A DNA stretch of 64,000 nucleotides from Agrostemma githago (GCA_958450325.1 OY288256.1:49928953-49992952), one strand, 5' to 3'. Positions 1-11,145 are shown, numbered from the stretch's first letter. Notes: generated by a model from the letters alone, not told the origin. Made by a program: numbers and translations.

Positions 1-1446
1 GGAGCACCCACTGAAAGAGTTGGGACTTTGTCTCCTTTTTGGACATGATGTAACGAATCGTCGCATGATCGGTATGAATAATGACTTTGAAACCGGTAAC
101 ATAATTTTGGAATTTCTCCATGGCATAGACAACGGCAAGCATCTCTTTTTCTGTTGTTGTATACCTCGAATGGGCTTCATCTAGTGTCTTGCTTGCATAA
201 TAAATCATATGTAGCTTCTTATCAACCTGTTGTCATAGAACGGCACCAACGGCAAAATCGGATGCATCACACATGATCTCAAATGGAAGATTCCAATTGA
301 GAGCTTTGATAATTGGAGTGGTAGTAAGAGCAGTCTTTATCCTGCAAAAGGCCTCAAGATACGAGTCATCGAAAACAAAAGGTGCATCTTTCATAAGCAA
401 AGAAGTCAAAGGCTTGGCAATCTTAGAAAAGTGTTTAATAAATCGTCTATAAAAACCGGCGTGACCTAGAAAACTCCTCACCCCTTTGACATTTGTAGGT
501 GGTGGCAATTTCTCAATCACGGAGACTTTGGCCTTATCGACTTCAACTCCTCTATTAGAAACAATATGACCTAGGACAACACCTTGTTCAACCATAAAAT
601 GACATTTCTCCCAATTCAAAACAAGTCTATACTCTTCACATCGAGCTAACACTTGATCAAGATTTTAAAGAAAAGAATCAAAAGATATACCATGGACACT
701 AAAGTCATCCATAAAAACTTCCATGGATTTTTCAATAAAATCGGAAAAAATAGCCATCATACATCTTTGAAATGTTCCCGGTGCATTACACAATCCAAAT
801 GACATCCTTCTATAAGCATAGGTGTCATAGGGACATGTGAAAGTGGTTTTCTCTTGGTCATCGGGGTGAATGAGAATTTAAAGAAATCCGGAATGACCAT
901 CAAGGAAACAAAAATAAGAATGATGCGGTAATCTTTCAAGCATTTGATCAATAAAGGGAAGGGGGAAATGGTCTTTTATGGTGGCCGTGTTCAATTTTCG
1001 ATAGTCTATACACATGCGCCAACCGGTAATGGTCCTAGTAGAAATTAACTCACCCTTTCCTCCTTTTACAACCGTCATTCCTCCTTTTTCGGCACAACTT
1101 GTACGGGGCTAACCCATTTACTTCCGGTTATTGGGTATATAATGTAAGCCTCATAAAACTTGAGGACTTCCTTCATGACAACCTCTTTCATGGTGGGGTT
1201 CAACCTACGTTGACCCTCAATCAAAGGACGGTGGTCATCATCAAGGATGATCCTATGCATACAAACATTTGGGCTTATGCCTTGGAGGTCGGCAATGCTA
1301 TACCCGATGGCCTTTTTGTGCTTTCTCAAAACAATCAAAAGTTTTTTCCAATTGAGGTCCATCAAGTGTAGCATTGACGATAACGGGATAATTAGTTCCT
1401 TCAAGAAAAGCATATTTGAGGGAAGAGGGGAGTGGTTTAAGTTCAA
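1..1446 (-). pseudogene. Athila pol: reverse transcriptase and RNase H (broken)
   Basis: Read from 1446 downward, this gives the RT start (SKWVSPVQVVPKK), the CIDYRKLN motif, the palm FMDD (plus 701-715, a variant of YxDD), then the connection (LNWEKCHFMV, SFLGHAGFYRRFI) and the RNase H start (MCDASDFAVGAVL). Bases 1-232 continue RNase H with a KEMLAVVYAMEKF-like segment and a TDH motif. In-frame stops lie near 229-231 (after VGAVL), near 664-666 and near 877-879. The last is a CAA-to-TAA type change in the FLQI motif. Integrase is off-window. This is a relic that cannot make a full protein. Confidence 0.88.
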
Positions 1447-2365
1447 GATTATGAGGAGAAGATACCATACTCTTACCCACCGGTATTGGTTCTACCTTTT
1501 CATCATGTAAACATTCTTCTTCAAGACGTGGAGAGTCAAATGGTTCATCTTCTTGCTTATCATCATCTATCAAGCTATACTCAACCAAACTATCAATAAC
1601 TTCAATGGAATGGATTTGTTCAATTATTGGTTGTTTAAGAGCTTGAGAAAGGGAAAACTCTACCGACTCGTTCCCTATGTTAAATGACAAATTTCCATTC
1701 TTAACATCAACTATAGTACCATCGGTAGCCATAAAAGGTCGACCTAAAATCATGGGGGTAATAGTATCTTCGGGCATATCCATGACAACAAAGTCCGAGG
1801 GGACGAAGAACTTACCAACTTGCACGGGTACATCCTCAAGTATCCCAAGTGGGTACTTGACGGACCTATCCGCAAGTTGAATCGACATGCTAGTGGGTCT
1901 CATCTCCCCCACTCTAAGTCTCTTGGCAGTAGAATAAGTTAACAAACTAACACTAACCCCTAGGTCACATAAAGCTTGATTAACAACAACATTTCCAACC
2001 CGACAAGGGATGGAAAAAGTACCGGGATCCTCTAGTTTCTTTGGCATTTGATTCATAAGAATGGCACTACATTGTGCCGTGAGAGAGACATATTCTTTGT
2101 CTTCTGTTGTTCTCTTTTTAGTCAAGACTTCTTTCAAAAACTTAGAATAGAGGGGCATTTGAGAAATTACCTCGGTGAAGGGTAAAGCTACCTCCACCTT
2201 CTTCAACATATCCAAAAAACGACTAAATTGGGCATTCTCCTTATGTGGATTAGCTCGTTCGGGAAAAGGCAATGCAGGGACAAAAGCGGGAGGCGGTGGA
2301 ATATTGGATTCTTCTTCTTCGGCTAATCGCTCCGCCTTTTTTCTTTTGGCTTCTTCTGCTTCCAT
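1298..2365 (-). pseudogene. Athila gag-pol linker with aspartic protease
   Basis: This 355-codon open stretch has a charged Lys/Glu-rich start, then a retropepsin-like domain. DLGVSVSLL stands at the flap-proximal active site (usual plant retroelement form DLGAS or DTGSS), and MILGRPFM is the conserved protease C-terminal motif. The protease would cleave the Gag-Pol polyprotein. The downstream RT is in another frame. The change falls in an A-run near 1340-1352, where LEK continues as KLLIVLRKHKKAIGYS in the next frame, consistent with a one-base indel. It is the best preserved segment of the element but is cut off from RT. Confidence 0.85.
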
Positions 2366-3778
2366 TTGCTCCTTTTTCTTCTTTGTTCTCTTTGTTCATT
2401 CTCTGCATTTTGGAGGATATCAAACTCCGCTTGTATTCCCCGGTTTTGTTTGGGGGAAGTGGGAGATGATGCTTGTGGTGCACTTGGTTGATTCACTTTG
2501 GATGTGGTGCTTTTGGTATTCAAGTTCAAGTTCTTATACGGGTCCTGAAGTTCCTTGCCACCTCTCAAAATGACGGCATTTGCCTTGTGTGAAGGGTCTC
2601 TTGGGTTTTTGGGTTGCCCGGGAAAACCATGGGGTGGATGAATTGGGGCGGCTAAGGCTTTTGTTACTTCTTGTGATTCCCAAACCTTTAGCCTTGCCTT
2701 GGTATCTTAATGCTCATTCCATAGTTGTCCAACGATTCTTTGCAAATCATTAATGTTATCCCATGGAACTCCTCCTTGACCAAATTGAGAATTGCTTGAT
2801 TGGCCATAAGATTGAGAGGATTGATTAAATGGTTGTTGATTGTAACCTTGATTTCCTTCAACTTACCTTGGAACCCTTGATTGTATCCATGATTGAAATG
2901 ATTACCATGTTGATTTTGGTAATTGTTGTAATTGTTGGGAACATGGAAGTTGCTACCTTGTTGATTGAAGTTGCTCCTTTGATGAGGAGGCATATACGGG
3001 GGCATCTTTGGAGGACCTTGGTTAAAGGACCTTTGTTGACTTTGAATAAATAGCCTCGGTTGACTCCCTTGGGCACGTGGCATCGGATTTTGAACATTTT
3101 GATTTCCATAAGAAAAGTTAGGATGAAACCTTGTGCCGGCATTGTAAGTATTGGAAAAAAGATCAAATCGAGGTCTTTGCCCATACACTTGTATAGCTTG
3201 GACTTCATTTGGCTCTGCTATATAAGTTTCTTCATTAGGAATGCAAGAGCTAGAATCATGGCCGAAATTGCCACAATGATCACATTGAACCTCCTATGTT
3301 AATTGTTTTGGAGGTGATGGTTGCCTTGGTGGAACACTCCCTTGAATTTGGTACATACCTCTAGGAGTAGGCTTTGAACTCATGGCATCCATTCTCATTT
3401 TCAATTCTTCAACTTCCGCTTGAAGTTTCAATTCACTAGAACTCTTAGATGAGTTCACTTCAACTTTCTTTCTAGAATCCCTCGATTAACCCATTCTAGA
3501 ATCACTCCTTGCCATCTTCTCAATAAGATTCTTAGATGCCTCATCGGTGAGAGAAGAGAAGTCTCCTCCGGCGGCCGAATTGAGGTTTTCCTTGGTTCTC
3601 GATGAAAGGGTGTTATAAAATGTTTGGGTGGTTAGCCAATCGGGCATTCCATGATGAGGACATTTACGCAATAGATCTCTAAATCTTTCCCAAGCCTCAC
3701 TTAGACTTTCAAATTCATCTTGCTTGAAGGTTTGTATCTCCATGCGATATTGGTTAGTCTTTGACGGCGGAAAATATT
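2366..3778 (-). pseudogene. Athila gag, middle and C-terminal part
   Basis: Two recognisable pieces remain. At 3743-3486 is the capsid-type helix region (KQDEFESLSEAWERFRDLL, CPHHGMPDWL, FYNTLSSRTK), matching Retrotrans_gag domains. At 3188-2688 is an Asn/Gln-rich linker, where another frame encodes repeated NQG/NFN runs. Between them (about 3190-3480) minus-strand gag continues in broken frames, including a Cys/His-containing stretch near 3240-3290. The upstream half of gag lies beyond the LINE insertion: FLEKYF ends at 4463 and resumes at 3778 as YFPPSKTNQYRME. Confidence 0.82.
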
Positions 3779-4369
3779 CCTTTTAGGTACCTTGGTATCC
3801 CTATTTCATACAAGAGAGTGTCTCCTGGGGACTGCAATAAGCTGATTGAGAAGATGGTGGAGCGAATAAGAGGGTGGGGCTTGAGGAAATTGAGTTATGC
3901 AGGACGGCTTGTGCTCGTCAAAGCGGGTCTGTCGCATATCCAGGCTTACTGGGCTCAGATTTTTCTCCTACCTAGTGGTGTGATGAAGAGGATAACCGCT
4001 ATTTGTAGGAACTATCTCTGGTGTGGACAAGCTACATATGAAAAATTTCCCCTTGTCGAGCGGAATACTTGTTGCAAGGCTAAGAGACATGGGGGGCTTG
4101 GCATTCTTGATGGGGTTACTTGGAATAAGGCCACCATCGGTAAGTATACGTGGTGGCTTGCTAACAAGGCTGACCACTTATGGGTTCGATGGGTGAATGC
4201 AATTTATTTGAAAGGTCATCATTGGCGAGATTATAAACCATCTTACTCTAGTAGTTGGACTTGGAGAAAGATTTGCCAAGTAAAGGAGGTGTTTAAATCT
4301 GGGTATGTGGGCAATGACTGGTTGACACAGGATGGGCAATATACAGTAGCCCTGGGGTATAAATATTAG
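3779..4369 (+). pseudogene. LINE RT C-terminal / zf-RVT region fragment
   Basis: The open frame encodes the conserved region after the RT of plant L1-type LINEs: FRYLGIPI, RIRGWGLRKLSYAGRLVLVKAGL, a WCG motif, a KRHGGLGILD-type motif (LCxPKxxGGLG in intact elements) and a Trp-rich WVRWVNAIYLKG tail. The RT palm and endonuclease are missing. The frame closes at TAG 4367-4369, about 85 bases before the poly(A). An ATG at 3761 in the same frame belongs to the Athila flank and is not a real start. Confidence 0.88.
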
Positions 4370-4462
4370 CGATTATGTTTTAGGAGGTTAATTGTGAGTT
4401 GTGGTTTGTATTTGGAAAACGATCATATTTCAATATAATTCTTACCCTTTACCAAAAAAAAA
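3779..4462 (+). mobile_element. 5'-truncated LINE (non-LTR retrotransposon) insertion
   Basis: About 0.68 kb of plus-strand sequence interrupts the minus-strand Athila gag. It carries the end of a LINE reverse transcriptase ORF and terminates in an A-run (4454-4462). It is flanked by an exact 9-bp direct repeat, gaaaatatt, at 3770-3778 and 4463-4471. Truncation at the 5' end, a poly(A) tail and a target-site duplication are the classic signature of target-primed reverse transcription. Removing the insert plus one repeat restores gag continuity. Confidence 0.92.
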
Positions 4463-5131
4463 GAAAATATTTCTCCAAGAAGGCATTAGATAGTTGAGCC
4501 CATGTTGTGAATGTATTAGCGGGATGGCCTTGAAGCCATCTACGAGCTCCATCTCTCAAGGTCTTTGGAAATAATAAACGGTGCAATTGGCATGAAGTTA
4601 ATCCATTGAGACAGGCTCCTACTAATTTTTCTTTGAATGAAGCGATGTGCTCTTGGGCATCTTCTTGAGAAAAACCGTGAAAAGTATCTTGTTGAACCGC
4701 ATTTGTCAAAGAGCCTTTCAATTCATAATTCTCGAGTATCTCTCCGAAATCAACGGGGGAAGGTGTTTCTTCGTGTGTAAGTTGAGAATGGGAACCTAGG
4801 GTCGCCATTGGTTGGATTGGTGGTGATGGTGGATTTGAATTTGGATGATTTGGAGGGGATGTATTTGAATTTGGTGGTGGAGTTTTCGGTGAAGGTGGTG
4901 TAGGTGGTGAATTTTGTGAAGAGAAAGGTATGGAAGGATTATTTGGAATGGGGTTATATAATGTAGAAGGTGTAGAAGGTGTATGTGGTAGAGGATGGTA
5001 TTAAGGTTAGGAGGTGATAATGAAGGATGTGGAATGATGGTGGTTGAGTTATTTCCCCGAAAACGCAATGCTCTAAAAGTCCTTTCCGGCTCCAGATCGA
5101 ACCACAAAGGCGATGACGTGTTCCTAGGCAT
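4463..5131 (-). pseudogene. Athila gag N-terminal part
   Basis: From ATG 5131 the frame begins MPRNTSSPLWFDLEPERTFRALR, typical of the N-terminus of Athila gag, then runs into a low-complexity region in which the reading frame is lost. A second frame (4808-4449) holds the gag core: a Gln-rich part, EDAQEHIASFKE, LFPKTLRDGARRWLQ and TWAQLSNAFLEKYF, which matches plant retrotransposon gag. The gag would form the capsid of the virus-like particle. A frame change near 4800 and the LINE insertion make it nonfunctional. Confidence 0.85.
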
Positions 5132-5238
5132 AAAACTTCATTAAACGGTGAGACTCCTAGTACCTGATGGTACTAAGGAAGAGGGAGAAGAGAAAAGAAC
5201 CAAACACAATAACTAAAAACACAATAACTACTAGCCGT

Positions 5239-5256
5239 TCCCCGGCAACGGCGCCA
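5239..5256 (-). promoter_or_regulatory. Primer binding site, tRNA-Asp type
   Basis: On the minus strand the sequence is TGGCGCCGTTGCCGGGGA, the complement of the 3' end of plant tRNA-Asp including CCA. It starts three bases after the LTR end at 5260. It fixes the element's orientation and lineage. Confidence 0.9.
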
Positions 5257-6110
5257 TTTTGACGTGCACCCCCAATCGGATCGGTCGTTTAGCGAAGGAC
5301 GGGGGGTCAAACAATATTTATAGACTCCGAATAACACAACAACTACTAGAGTAATCATGGTAAGTCGAGGTCGGTCCACAGGGAACGGAACATAGTAGTA
5401 GCGAGTTAACAGCGACGTGTTTGATGTCTAGAGGGGGGGTGGTTTCTAAGGGTCGAGTCTACACTAGGGAAATGACTACAAATTAGTTAGGGGTGATCAA
5501 TCTAGGGAAAGGTGTTAGGGGGAAGTCGAGATTCGGACATCAGAGTCCAGGAAGGTCTGGATCGAGTTTTTGTCGCAACATTGATAAAGGGAGAATGCCA
5601 CCTTTCTGTTTGTTCACCCAACCCACCTACAAACCCGCTTTCACGGCGAAGAAGGGTAAGTCTCTAGTTATGGTATTTTCTACCCCGAGTTTCCCCATAT
5701 TGATAGAAACGAGTCAAGGTCGGTCTAGTTGGCCGGACTAAAACAACAATGACACAACAACCATAAACAAGATAAACCAACAAGCAAGCAACCCACCAAC
5801 ATCCCTTAATTCAAATAATCCAAGCCCTCATCCCTAAACCCCCCAACAAGAAATCTAATCACTAATCATAATGAAAAACAACAAAACATTAACTAAGGAG
5901 AAAATGACTACAACATGCATAATAACTAAATCTAAAGAAACTAACAACAAAATGATAAGAAAACTATGATCTAACAATTCCCACAAAACTATGGAAGAAA
6001 TAAGATCTAACAAAATAAACTAAAGAATAATCTAGAACATCATAAATAAAATCTAGAGAAACTAACAACACTAAGATGATCTAAACAAGACAATAATGAG
6101 AAAACTGTAT

Positions 6111-6492
6111 TAAATCTAAACTAGAGATTAGAGAGTGGAAGAGAAATATACGGACTATGAAGATCTTCAAGAAATAAGAAGATTGCATAAATAAATATTG
6201 AATCTTTGAAGAAGAGAATGAAGAACTTGTCACTAATTCTTCAATAAACCCCACAAATCTTCAAGTAAAACTTGAGATAACAATCTTCTACAAACTTGAA
6301 TGTAAATCTAAACTAGAGATTGGAGAGTGGAAGAGAAATATACCGACTATGAAGATCTTCAAGAAATAAGAAGATTGCATAAATAAATATTGAATCTTTT
6401 AAGAAGAGAATGAAGAACTTGTCACTAATTCTTCAATAAACCCACAAATCTTCAAATAAAATTTGAGATAACAATCTTCTACAAACTTGGAT
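6111..6492. repeat. Tandem duplication of ~192 bp inside the Athila LTR
   Basis: Copy 1 is at 6111-6302 and copy 2 at 6303-6492. Both start taaatctaaactagagatt, are nearly identical, and carry the same gaagatcttcaagaaataag and cactaattcttcaataaac stretches. They differ by a few substitutions and two single-base gaps. Confidence 0.9.
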
Positions 6493-6679
6493 GTAAATCT
6501 AGAGAATTGTTGATGAAAACTATGTAGATCTACTACTAGATTACTACTAGAATTATAGAGAATTACTAAGAATACTACTAGATTATTCTACTAATGAATG
6601 GTGTAACTACACTAATGGTGGACGGAGTAGAATGGTTGTGGATGATGATGATGCCTTGGGCAACAAACTAGGGTAGATG

Positions 6680-6687
6680 TATATATA
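6680..6687 (-). promoter_or_regulatory. Putative TATA box of the Athila LTR
   Basis: The minus strand reads ACTATATATACATC, the only strong TATA motif in the LTR. It lies about 125-330 bp downstream (in element orientation) of the palindrome cluster. Confidence 0.55.
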
Positions 6688-6810
6688 GTAATGCCTTAAT
6701 GGGTCTCTTAACCTAAAGCCCAAATCAAACTTTTTGCACCATTAGTGAGACAATCACCCTTTAATCTTCATGAGGTGGAACTTCGCCCCGTCGTGCATGG
6801 ACCAACACCG

Positions 6811-7012
6811 CCGGGTGAAGCTTCACCCGGTGAACTTTTCCAGTTTTGCGATTTTTTGGACACTTTCACCATCGGGCGAAATTTCACCCGGTGGGCGAAA
6901 TTTCGCCCGGTCATTTTCGCCCGGTGGAGAAGCTCGGAAAATCATCGGGGAGGCAATTTACCGTCGGGCGAAACTTTGCCCGATGGTGTTTCATCGGGTG
7001 AAATTTCACCCG
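6811..7012. repeat. Cluster of GAAATTTC-type palindromes in the Athila U3
   Basis: Five imperfect copies of one palindromic word occur here: CCGGGTGAAGCTTCACCCGG at 6811-6830 (perfect, 20 bp); CGGGCGAAATTTCACCCG at 6873-6890; GGGCGAAATTTCGCCC at 6893-6908 (perfect); TCGGGCGAAACTTTGCCCGA at 6964-6983 (imperfect); and CGGGTGAAATTTCACCCG at 6995-7012 (perfect). Half-sites such as TTTTCGCCCGG (6917-6924 region) and ACTTCGCCCC (6780) lie between and beside them. The cluster is far more GC-rich than its surroundings. Confidence 0.93.
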
Positions 7013-7360
7013 GTCATTTTTCTGGCCTCTTTTCTTGTCTCATTCTTCGTCGTATGATTGGATGGCTTTAATCTTTAAGTTGTGTGCTTTGCTCTTTGGA
7101 CGATATTCCCTTCTCTTGTGCTTGTGAAAGATCGATCGTGATTTCGGTGCCAAATCCTATCAAAACTGATAGAAAAACTACCAAAAACACGTAAACGCAC
7201 AAGAGGGACACTAATGCGAGAAGTACTCAAAATATGGCGATAATTGCACTCTAGACTCGCAAAACGAGGGAAAAACGGGTCTAAATGTGAGGGAAAACGT
7301 TCTAAATTTAGAACACAACATTGAGCAACTTCCGATACGCGCGATTTCAACTGTCTGAAC

Positions 7361-8967
7361 CAAGGCGCCTCAAAACTGAGCTGCCTCAATATCAGGGTGC
7401 TAGCCTTCAGGCGCCTGAATTTTGAAATCTAAATATTTCGCAAAACTCTATAAATACACCTTTATGCACACCATTTCAAGGGTCGCATTTTTCATTTTAC
7501 GAACTCAAAACAAGAAGTGCGAGAGCACCAACCTTCCCACATACACACATATACCTCGAATCACTCTCCGTGTCTATGAGGATACTCTGCGAGCCTATAT
7601 TTCGAAGCATTTGACATGTAGGTTGAGGGTGTCCAAATCCCATTTTTAATTTCTAAAGTCATTTATTTATCGTATTCTAACTACACTAACGTTTCATTAT
7701 CGCACACTAACAGTTACTTTTCGTTCCTAACATCTAAATACTAACTCCCTGACATTAAAATACTCATTCTTTTACGTATCGAGTACTAAGGATGATAAAA
7801 TAAGGAAACCTGAACACAAGAGTACCGCACTCGCGTCGCCGGTCGCTTATCTCGTCACCCCGCGTATTTGGTTGTTTAAGGCGAGTCAACCCCTTAAAAC
7901 GCTTTTACGCTTTTGTTCCATTACTACCGTGTACATATAATTTAAATTATTTTAACACGACATCGTAGACCTAATGGTCAAATTACGATGTCGAGATACG
8001 TAGGACCTAATGCCTACGAGGACAAGTCGTTATCAATTCAGGATAAACTCCATATGACGCCAAACTCGCACATCATGGACCCATGGGCAATGTCGATGTC
8101 CGAATCGATTTTCTTTTAAAACGAGCGTATTCGACTATAGTTTATGCCCAAAGTCCGCATAACCACCAGACAGAACGCTAAAATGGTGGCGCCTCACACT
8201 TGAGCCGCGCAACCCCAAGCACCCTAAGGTCAGGGTGCCCCAAGGCAGATGCCTAACCCTCAGATTATGATGCTATCGCAGAATCCTTCATCGTATGTTT
8301 TCGATTTCATTAATAATCGTCGCTCCGAAATGTTTGATATCAATTCTACGTTCGAATGTCATGCATGAAGAATCACCGAAAATTGGGCTAATACGAAACC
8401 TAATGATGTCAATCTGAGCGTCGTATGGTCCATGAGACCCGACAATAACGCCGCGATACGGAAGGCTATGATATTCGTGTCAAGTCGATATATTCGATTC
8501 AATTCATAAAACGGGACGATAAAGGACAAGTACCTAATTAAGGTCAAAACGAGGTATCGTAGACTAACAACGTAGTCAAACAACGATACAAGTTTCACCT
8601 AGGAAACTACACTTGTGATGCAAGTCATTATGTGTGAATCTATTACGTATTTCCTCCTAAGTCCACATCCCATACCAATTTTCAATTTATACCATTTTTC
8701 CCTTTACGACTTGTGTGAATGCCTCGCGACATTAATCCTATATCGACGACTCCCTAGTCGAACTCGATATTCGACAAATCAAGGTAATCATATTCAGTAG
8801 GATAAGTCAGGACGAGACTTCGAGGCCTCGGGATCAAGCTAGCATCACCCTTTGGTCCCGAACAACATTTATTCAGGCGCCCTAGCATATGCACATGAAA
8901 GTGGGGTAACAGCACATCAGGCGCATGAACTTCAGGATGCCCTAGCTCACGCGCCTGGGCCTCTGTC
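7361..8967. repeat. GGCGCC-type palindrome clusters in the 7.3-9.7 kb LTR
   Basis: Three clusters of one word occur. At 7361-7419 there is aaggcgcctc and the perfect 14-bp TTCAGGCGCCTGAA (7406-7419). At 8186-8252 there is gtggcgcctcacac with degenerate gggtgccccaaggcag. At 8873-8967 there is attcaggcgccctag, atcaggcgcatgaac and cacgcgcctgggcc. The first lies just upstream of the TATA box (7449). The others occupy positions comparable to the second CGATCG cluster of the other B LTRs. Confidence 0.75.
7449..7456 (+). promoter_or_regulatory. TATA box of the plus-oriented family-B LTR
   Basis: TATAAATA stands 30 bp downstream of the TTCAGGCGCCTGAA palindrome. It is the counterpart of the minus-strand CTATAAATA motifs at 30155, 51099 and 53951 in the other family-B LTRs. 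Confidence 0.6.
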
Positions 8968-9748
8968 CTCTAATCAATACACAATATAATGTGTAGCTGA
9001 TCGGAGTCTGTCCAACATTTTGATTTACAGTTCCTGTTTACGTTTTCTATTAACGAGTCCGTTTATAGTTTGCGTTTACTGTTTCTAAGCCAATATTATT
9101 ATTGTTTTTCGTATTGTGAAATCCGGGTTGTATTCCCCCCGTGTAACTTGTAATCTATATATAGGTTATTATTTTCGTTGCTTGGCATTTATTGTTTTCA
9201 AATGAACATCGCATGCTAAAACAACTTTGACGATACAAATCAAGATGCATTAAACGACGTAGTGTACCCGCAATTCGCATGTATAGCCTAAAAAAATGGT
9301 TGTCATACATTTTCATCACTTTACTAACGCGCGTACACGAACACCAATCGATATCTTAGTAGAGGTCGCTATGTGCGGGCGGGGTTGGGTGTCCTTCGTG
9401 GGCTTCCCAACACGTACCTTCACCCCTTACTCAAAACCTTCGGTTTCCAGATGCCCGAAACCATTGGCAACGAGAGTCATTCGATATAAAATATTCGATA
9501 ACTCGACATCGGTATCGTTATGCAAATGGACGAACCCCACAAGCTTTAGTACTATACGGAAACCAGTGCTTTGTGCACGATACGCCTATGTATAGAGTGG
9601 GTTCGAACGGGTCCGAACTCCCACAAAGTTTGGTGGCGACTTTAACTTCGATTTAAATTTCAATCCTAGAACAATCTCACCACGAGATTCATTCGCCTAC
9701 CCAAACCCATGCGTGGCCGCGTCGGGGTGGACCTATGTCATGTTTACA

Positions 9749-11145
9749 AGGTAGACTCGGGTGGCCAAACCGATGGTGAGGATCAGCAATGAGGAGCATT
9801 GTGGAATGGACTTGGGGTGGAGAAAAGGTAGACCAATAGTAGACAATGTCTTTAACCTTGCCTATGTGAAGAAGTTTGCCCATTCTAATGTCCTTAACAT
9901 AGAAAAAAGAGGATGAAAAGTCAATAAAAACTGAGTTATCTGCACAAAATTGAGAGTCGAAGATAATATTTTTGCGCATAAGAGGGACATGAGTTTTTTT
10001 TAAATTAAAGGAATGAGTAGGAGAGGGAATAGTGGTGGAACCATAGTTGTTGTTCGAGAAACTTGATCCGTCACCTATGATGATTTCGTCGGTGTCGTCA
10101 TAAGGAGAGTGAAGGGCAAGGTTAGAGATATCACTAGTCATATGGTGGGACGCGCTAAAGTCAAGTAGCCGGGGAGCGTCAACGGGAGGAGGTAGGTCGT
10201 GGATAATAGTGAGGTTGGCTTGGCGTGGGGTGGATTAGGGCATGGGTAGGTTGCGAGGGTGGAAGGGTACTCGGATGTCGGGGTGAAGCGATTTAAAGAT
10301 GGGATGGAAATGGAGAGAGTGACCTTGGGTATTGCACCAATGACACTTTTAGTTGTACAGATTCTTTGATGTAGCGGGGTGGGTTGCGGTTTTGAGGAGA
10401 GTTATGGGTATAGGAGGGGCCGGTGTTGGGGGCGGAAGCGGGACGGGTATTGGTGGCGTGGGCAACATTCGGGAACGGGATAGTAGCGGATCCAGCGGCT
10501 TGAATTTTTAAGGTAAGTTCGTGTCTAATGAGTTTTTCATGAAGATCGTGAAAGGGGATTGGAGTGTCATGGGCTTGAACAACGGTTATGACTGGTTAAT
10601 AAGTAGAGTCGAGACCGTCAAGGACTCGATCAGTGATGTCTTCGGGTGGGAGTGGGGAGCCTAGAATGGAGAGTTCTTCAGTAATAGCTTTTATTTTGTT
10701 CATATAGGTGGATACGGGGGAGAGGTTTGTAGAGAGGTGCTTAAGTTCAAATTTTAGTAGTTAGATGTAACCCCGAGATGCTTGGCATATGTGGTTTGAA
10801 GAGCATCACATGCGTCTTTGGAGGTGCTGAGACCCGTAAAGATATGTGAGACAGCTTTGGTGAGGGTGTCTGCCAAATCACTGAAAACTAGTTTATCTTG
10901 TCGAAACCAAGTGTCGTAGGCCGGGTTAGGTGAAGTTTTTTTGTAGTTTCATCGGTTAAGGTTTTTGATGGGGGATCGGATGAACCATCAACAAAGTGGT
11001 AGAGCTCGTAGCCAAGAAGAAGAGCTTCAATTTGAAGTTTCCATTTTTGAAAGTTATTGCCATAGAATTTTTCGACGGAACTCATTACCAGAGCAATAAG
11101 TGGATTAGTTGGTTTATCGAAATTAGGAATTTGGTGGTTGGCCAT
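9749..11145 (-). pseudogene. copia gag-protease-pre-integrase (degraded)
   Basis: Starting at ATG 11145 the product resembles copia gag: LIALVMSSVEKFYGNNFQKWKLQIEALLLGYELYHFVDGS is the usual 'N/G-x-N-F-x-x-W' gag start. At about 10180-10140 the protease site reads LDFSASHHMTS where intact copia protease has LDSGASHHMT, so the catalytic D-S/T-G triad is altered. It then enters a GAG-pre-integrase-like stretch (HVPLMRKNII, GKLLHIGKVKD) and ends in HRFGHPSLP. Stops in the linker (for example near 10598-10600) and frame changes make it a pseudogene. Confidence 0.85.

Larger units (their letters stand above)
3770..4471. repeat. 9-bp target-site duplication of the LINE (gaaaatatt)
   Basis: The direct repeat gaaaatatt lies at 3770-3778 and 4463-4471, bracketing the LINE. 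The coordinates given span both copies and the insert. Confidence 0.85.
1..7320 (-). mobile_element. Athila-like Ty3/gypsy LTR retrotransposon, 5' part, decayed
   Basis: On the minus strand the order is LTR (7320-5260), tRNA-Asp primer site, gag, aspartic protease, reverse transcriptase and the start of RNase H. The element runs off the left end of the window, so its 3' part and second LTR are not visible. RT wording (CIDYRKLN, FPLPFIDQML, LNWEKCHFMV, SFLGHAGFYRRFI) and the tRNA-Asp PBS are typical of the Athila lineage. Frameshifts and nonsense codons run throughout and gag is split by a LINE fragment, so it is not autonomous. It abuts a family-B LTR at 7320/7321 and probably inserted into it. 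Confidence 0.9.
5260..7320 (-). mobile_element. 5' LTR of the Athila-like element
   Basis: The inner boundary is firm: ...CA at 5260 is followed by a three-base spacer and the PBS. The outer boundary is set at 7320, where the minus strand starts TGTTGTGTTC and the bordering family-B LTR begins. This is an estimate because the partner LTR is outside the window. Length is about 2.06 kb. It contains no coding sequence, a minus-strand TATA box (6680-6687), an upstream palindrome cluster (6811-7012) and a 192-bp tandem duplication. Confidence 0.75.
7321..9748 (+). mobile_element. Family-B (Tat) LTR, plus orientation, 5' truncated, diverged
   Basis: The right end reads ctatgtcatgtttaca, the reverse of the TGTGGACATGACATAG start seen in the other family-B LTRs at 28498, 35307, 49450 and 51893. 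Further matches in reverse order include the cgaacccac.../gtgggcttcccaacacgtacc segment, the ctaacgcgcg block and a ggataagcgaccgg-like block near 7810-7850. A plus-strand TATA (ctataaatac, 7448-7457) corresponds to the TATA of other copies. It sits in a copia gag-pre-integrase region at 9748/9749. No PBS follows, so it is a solo LTR or fragment. It carries GGCGCC palindromes instead of CGATCG ones. Confidence 0.8.
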
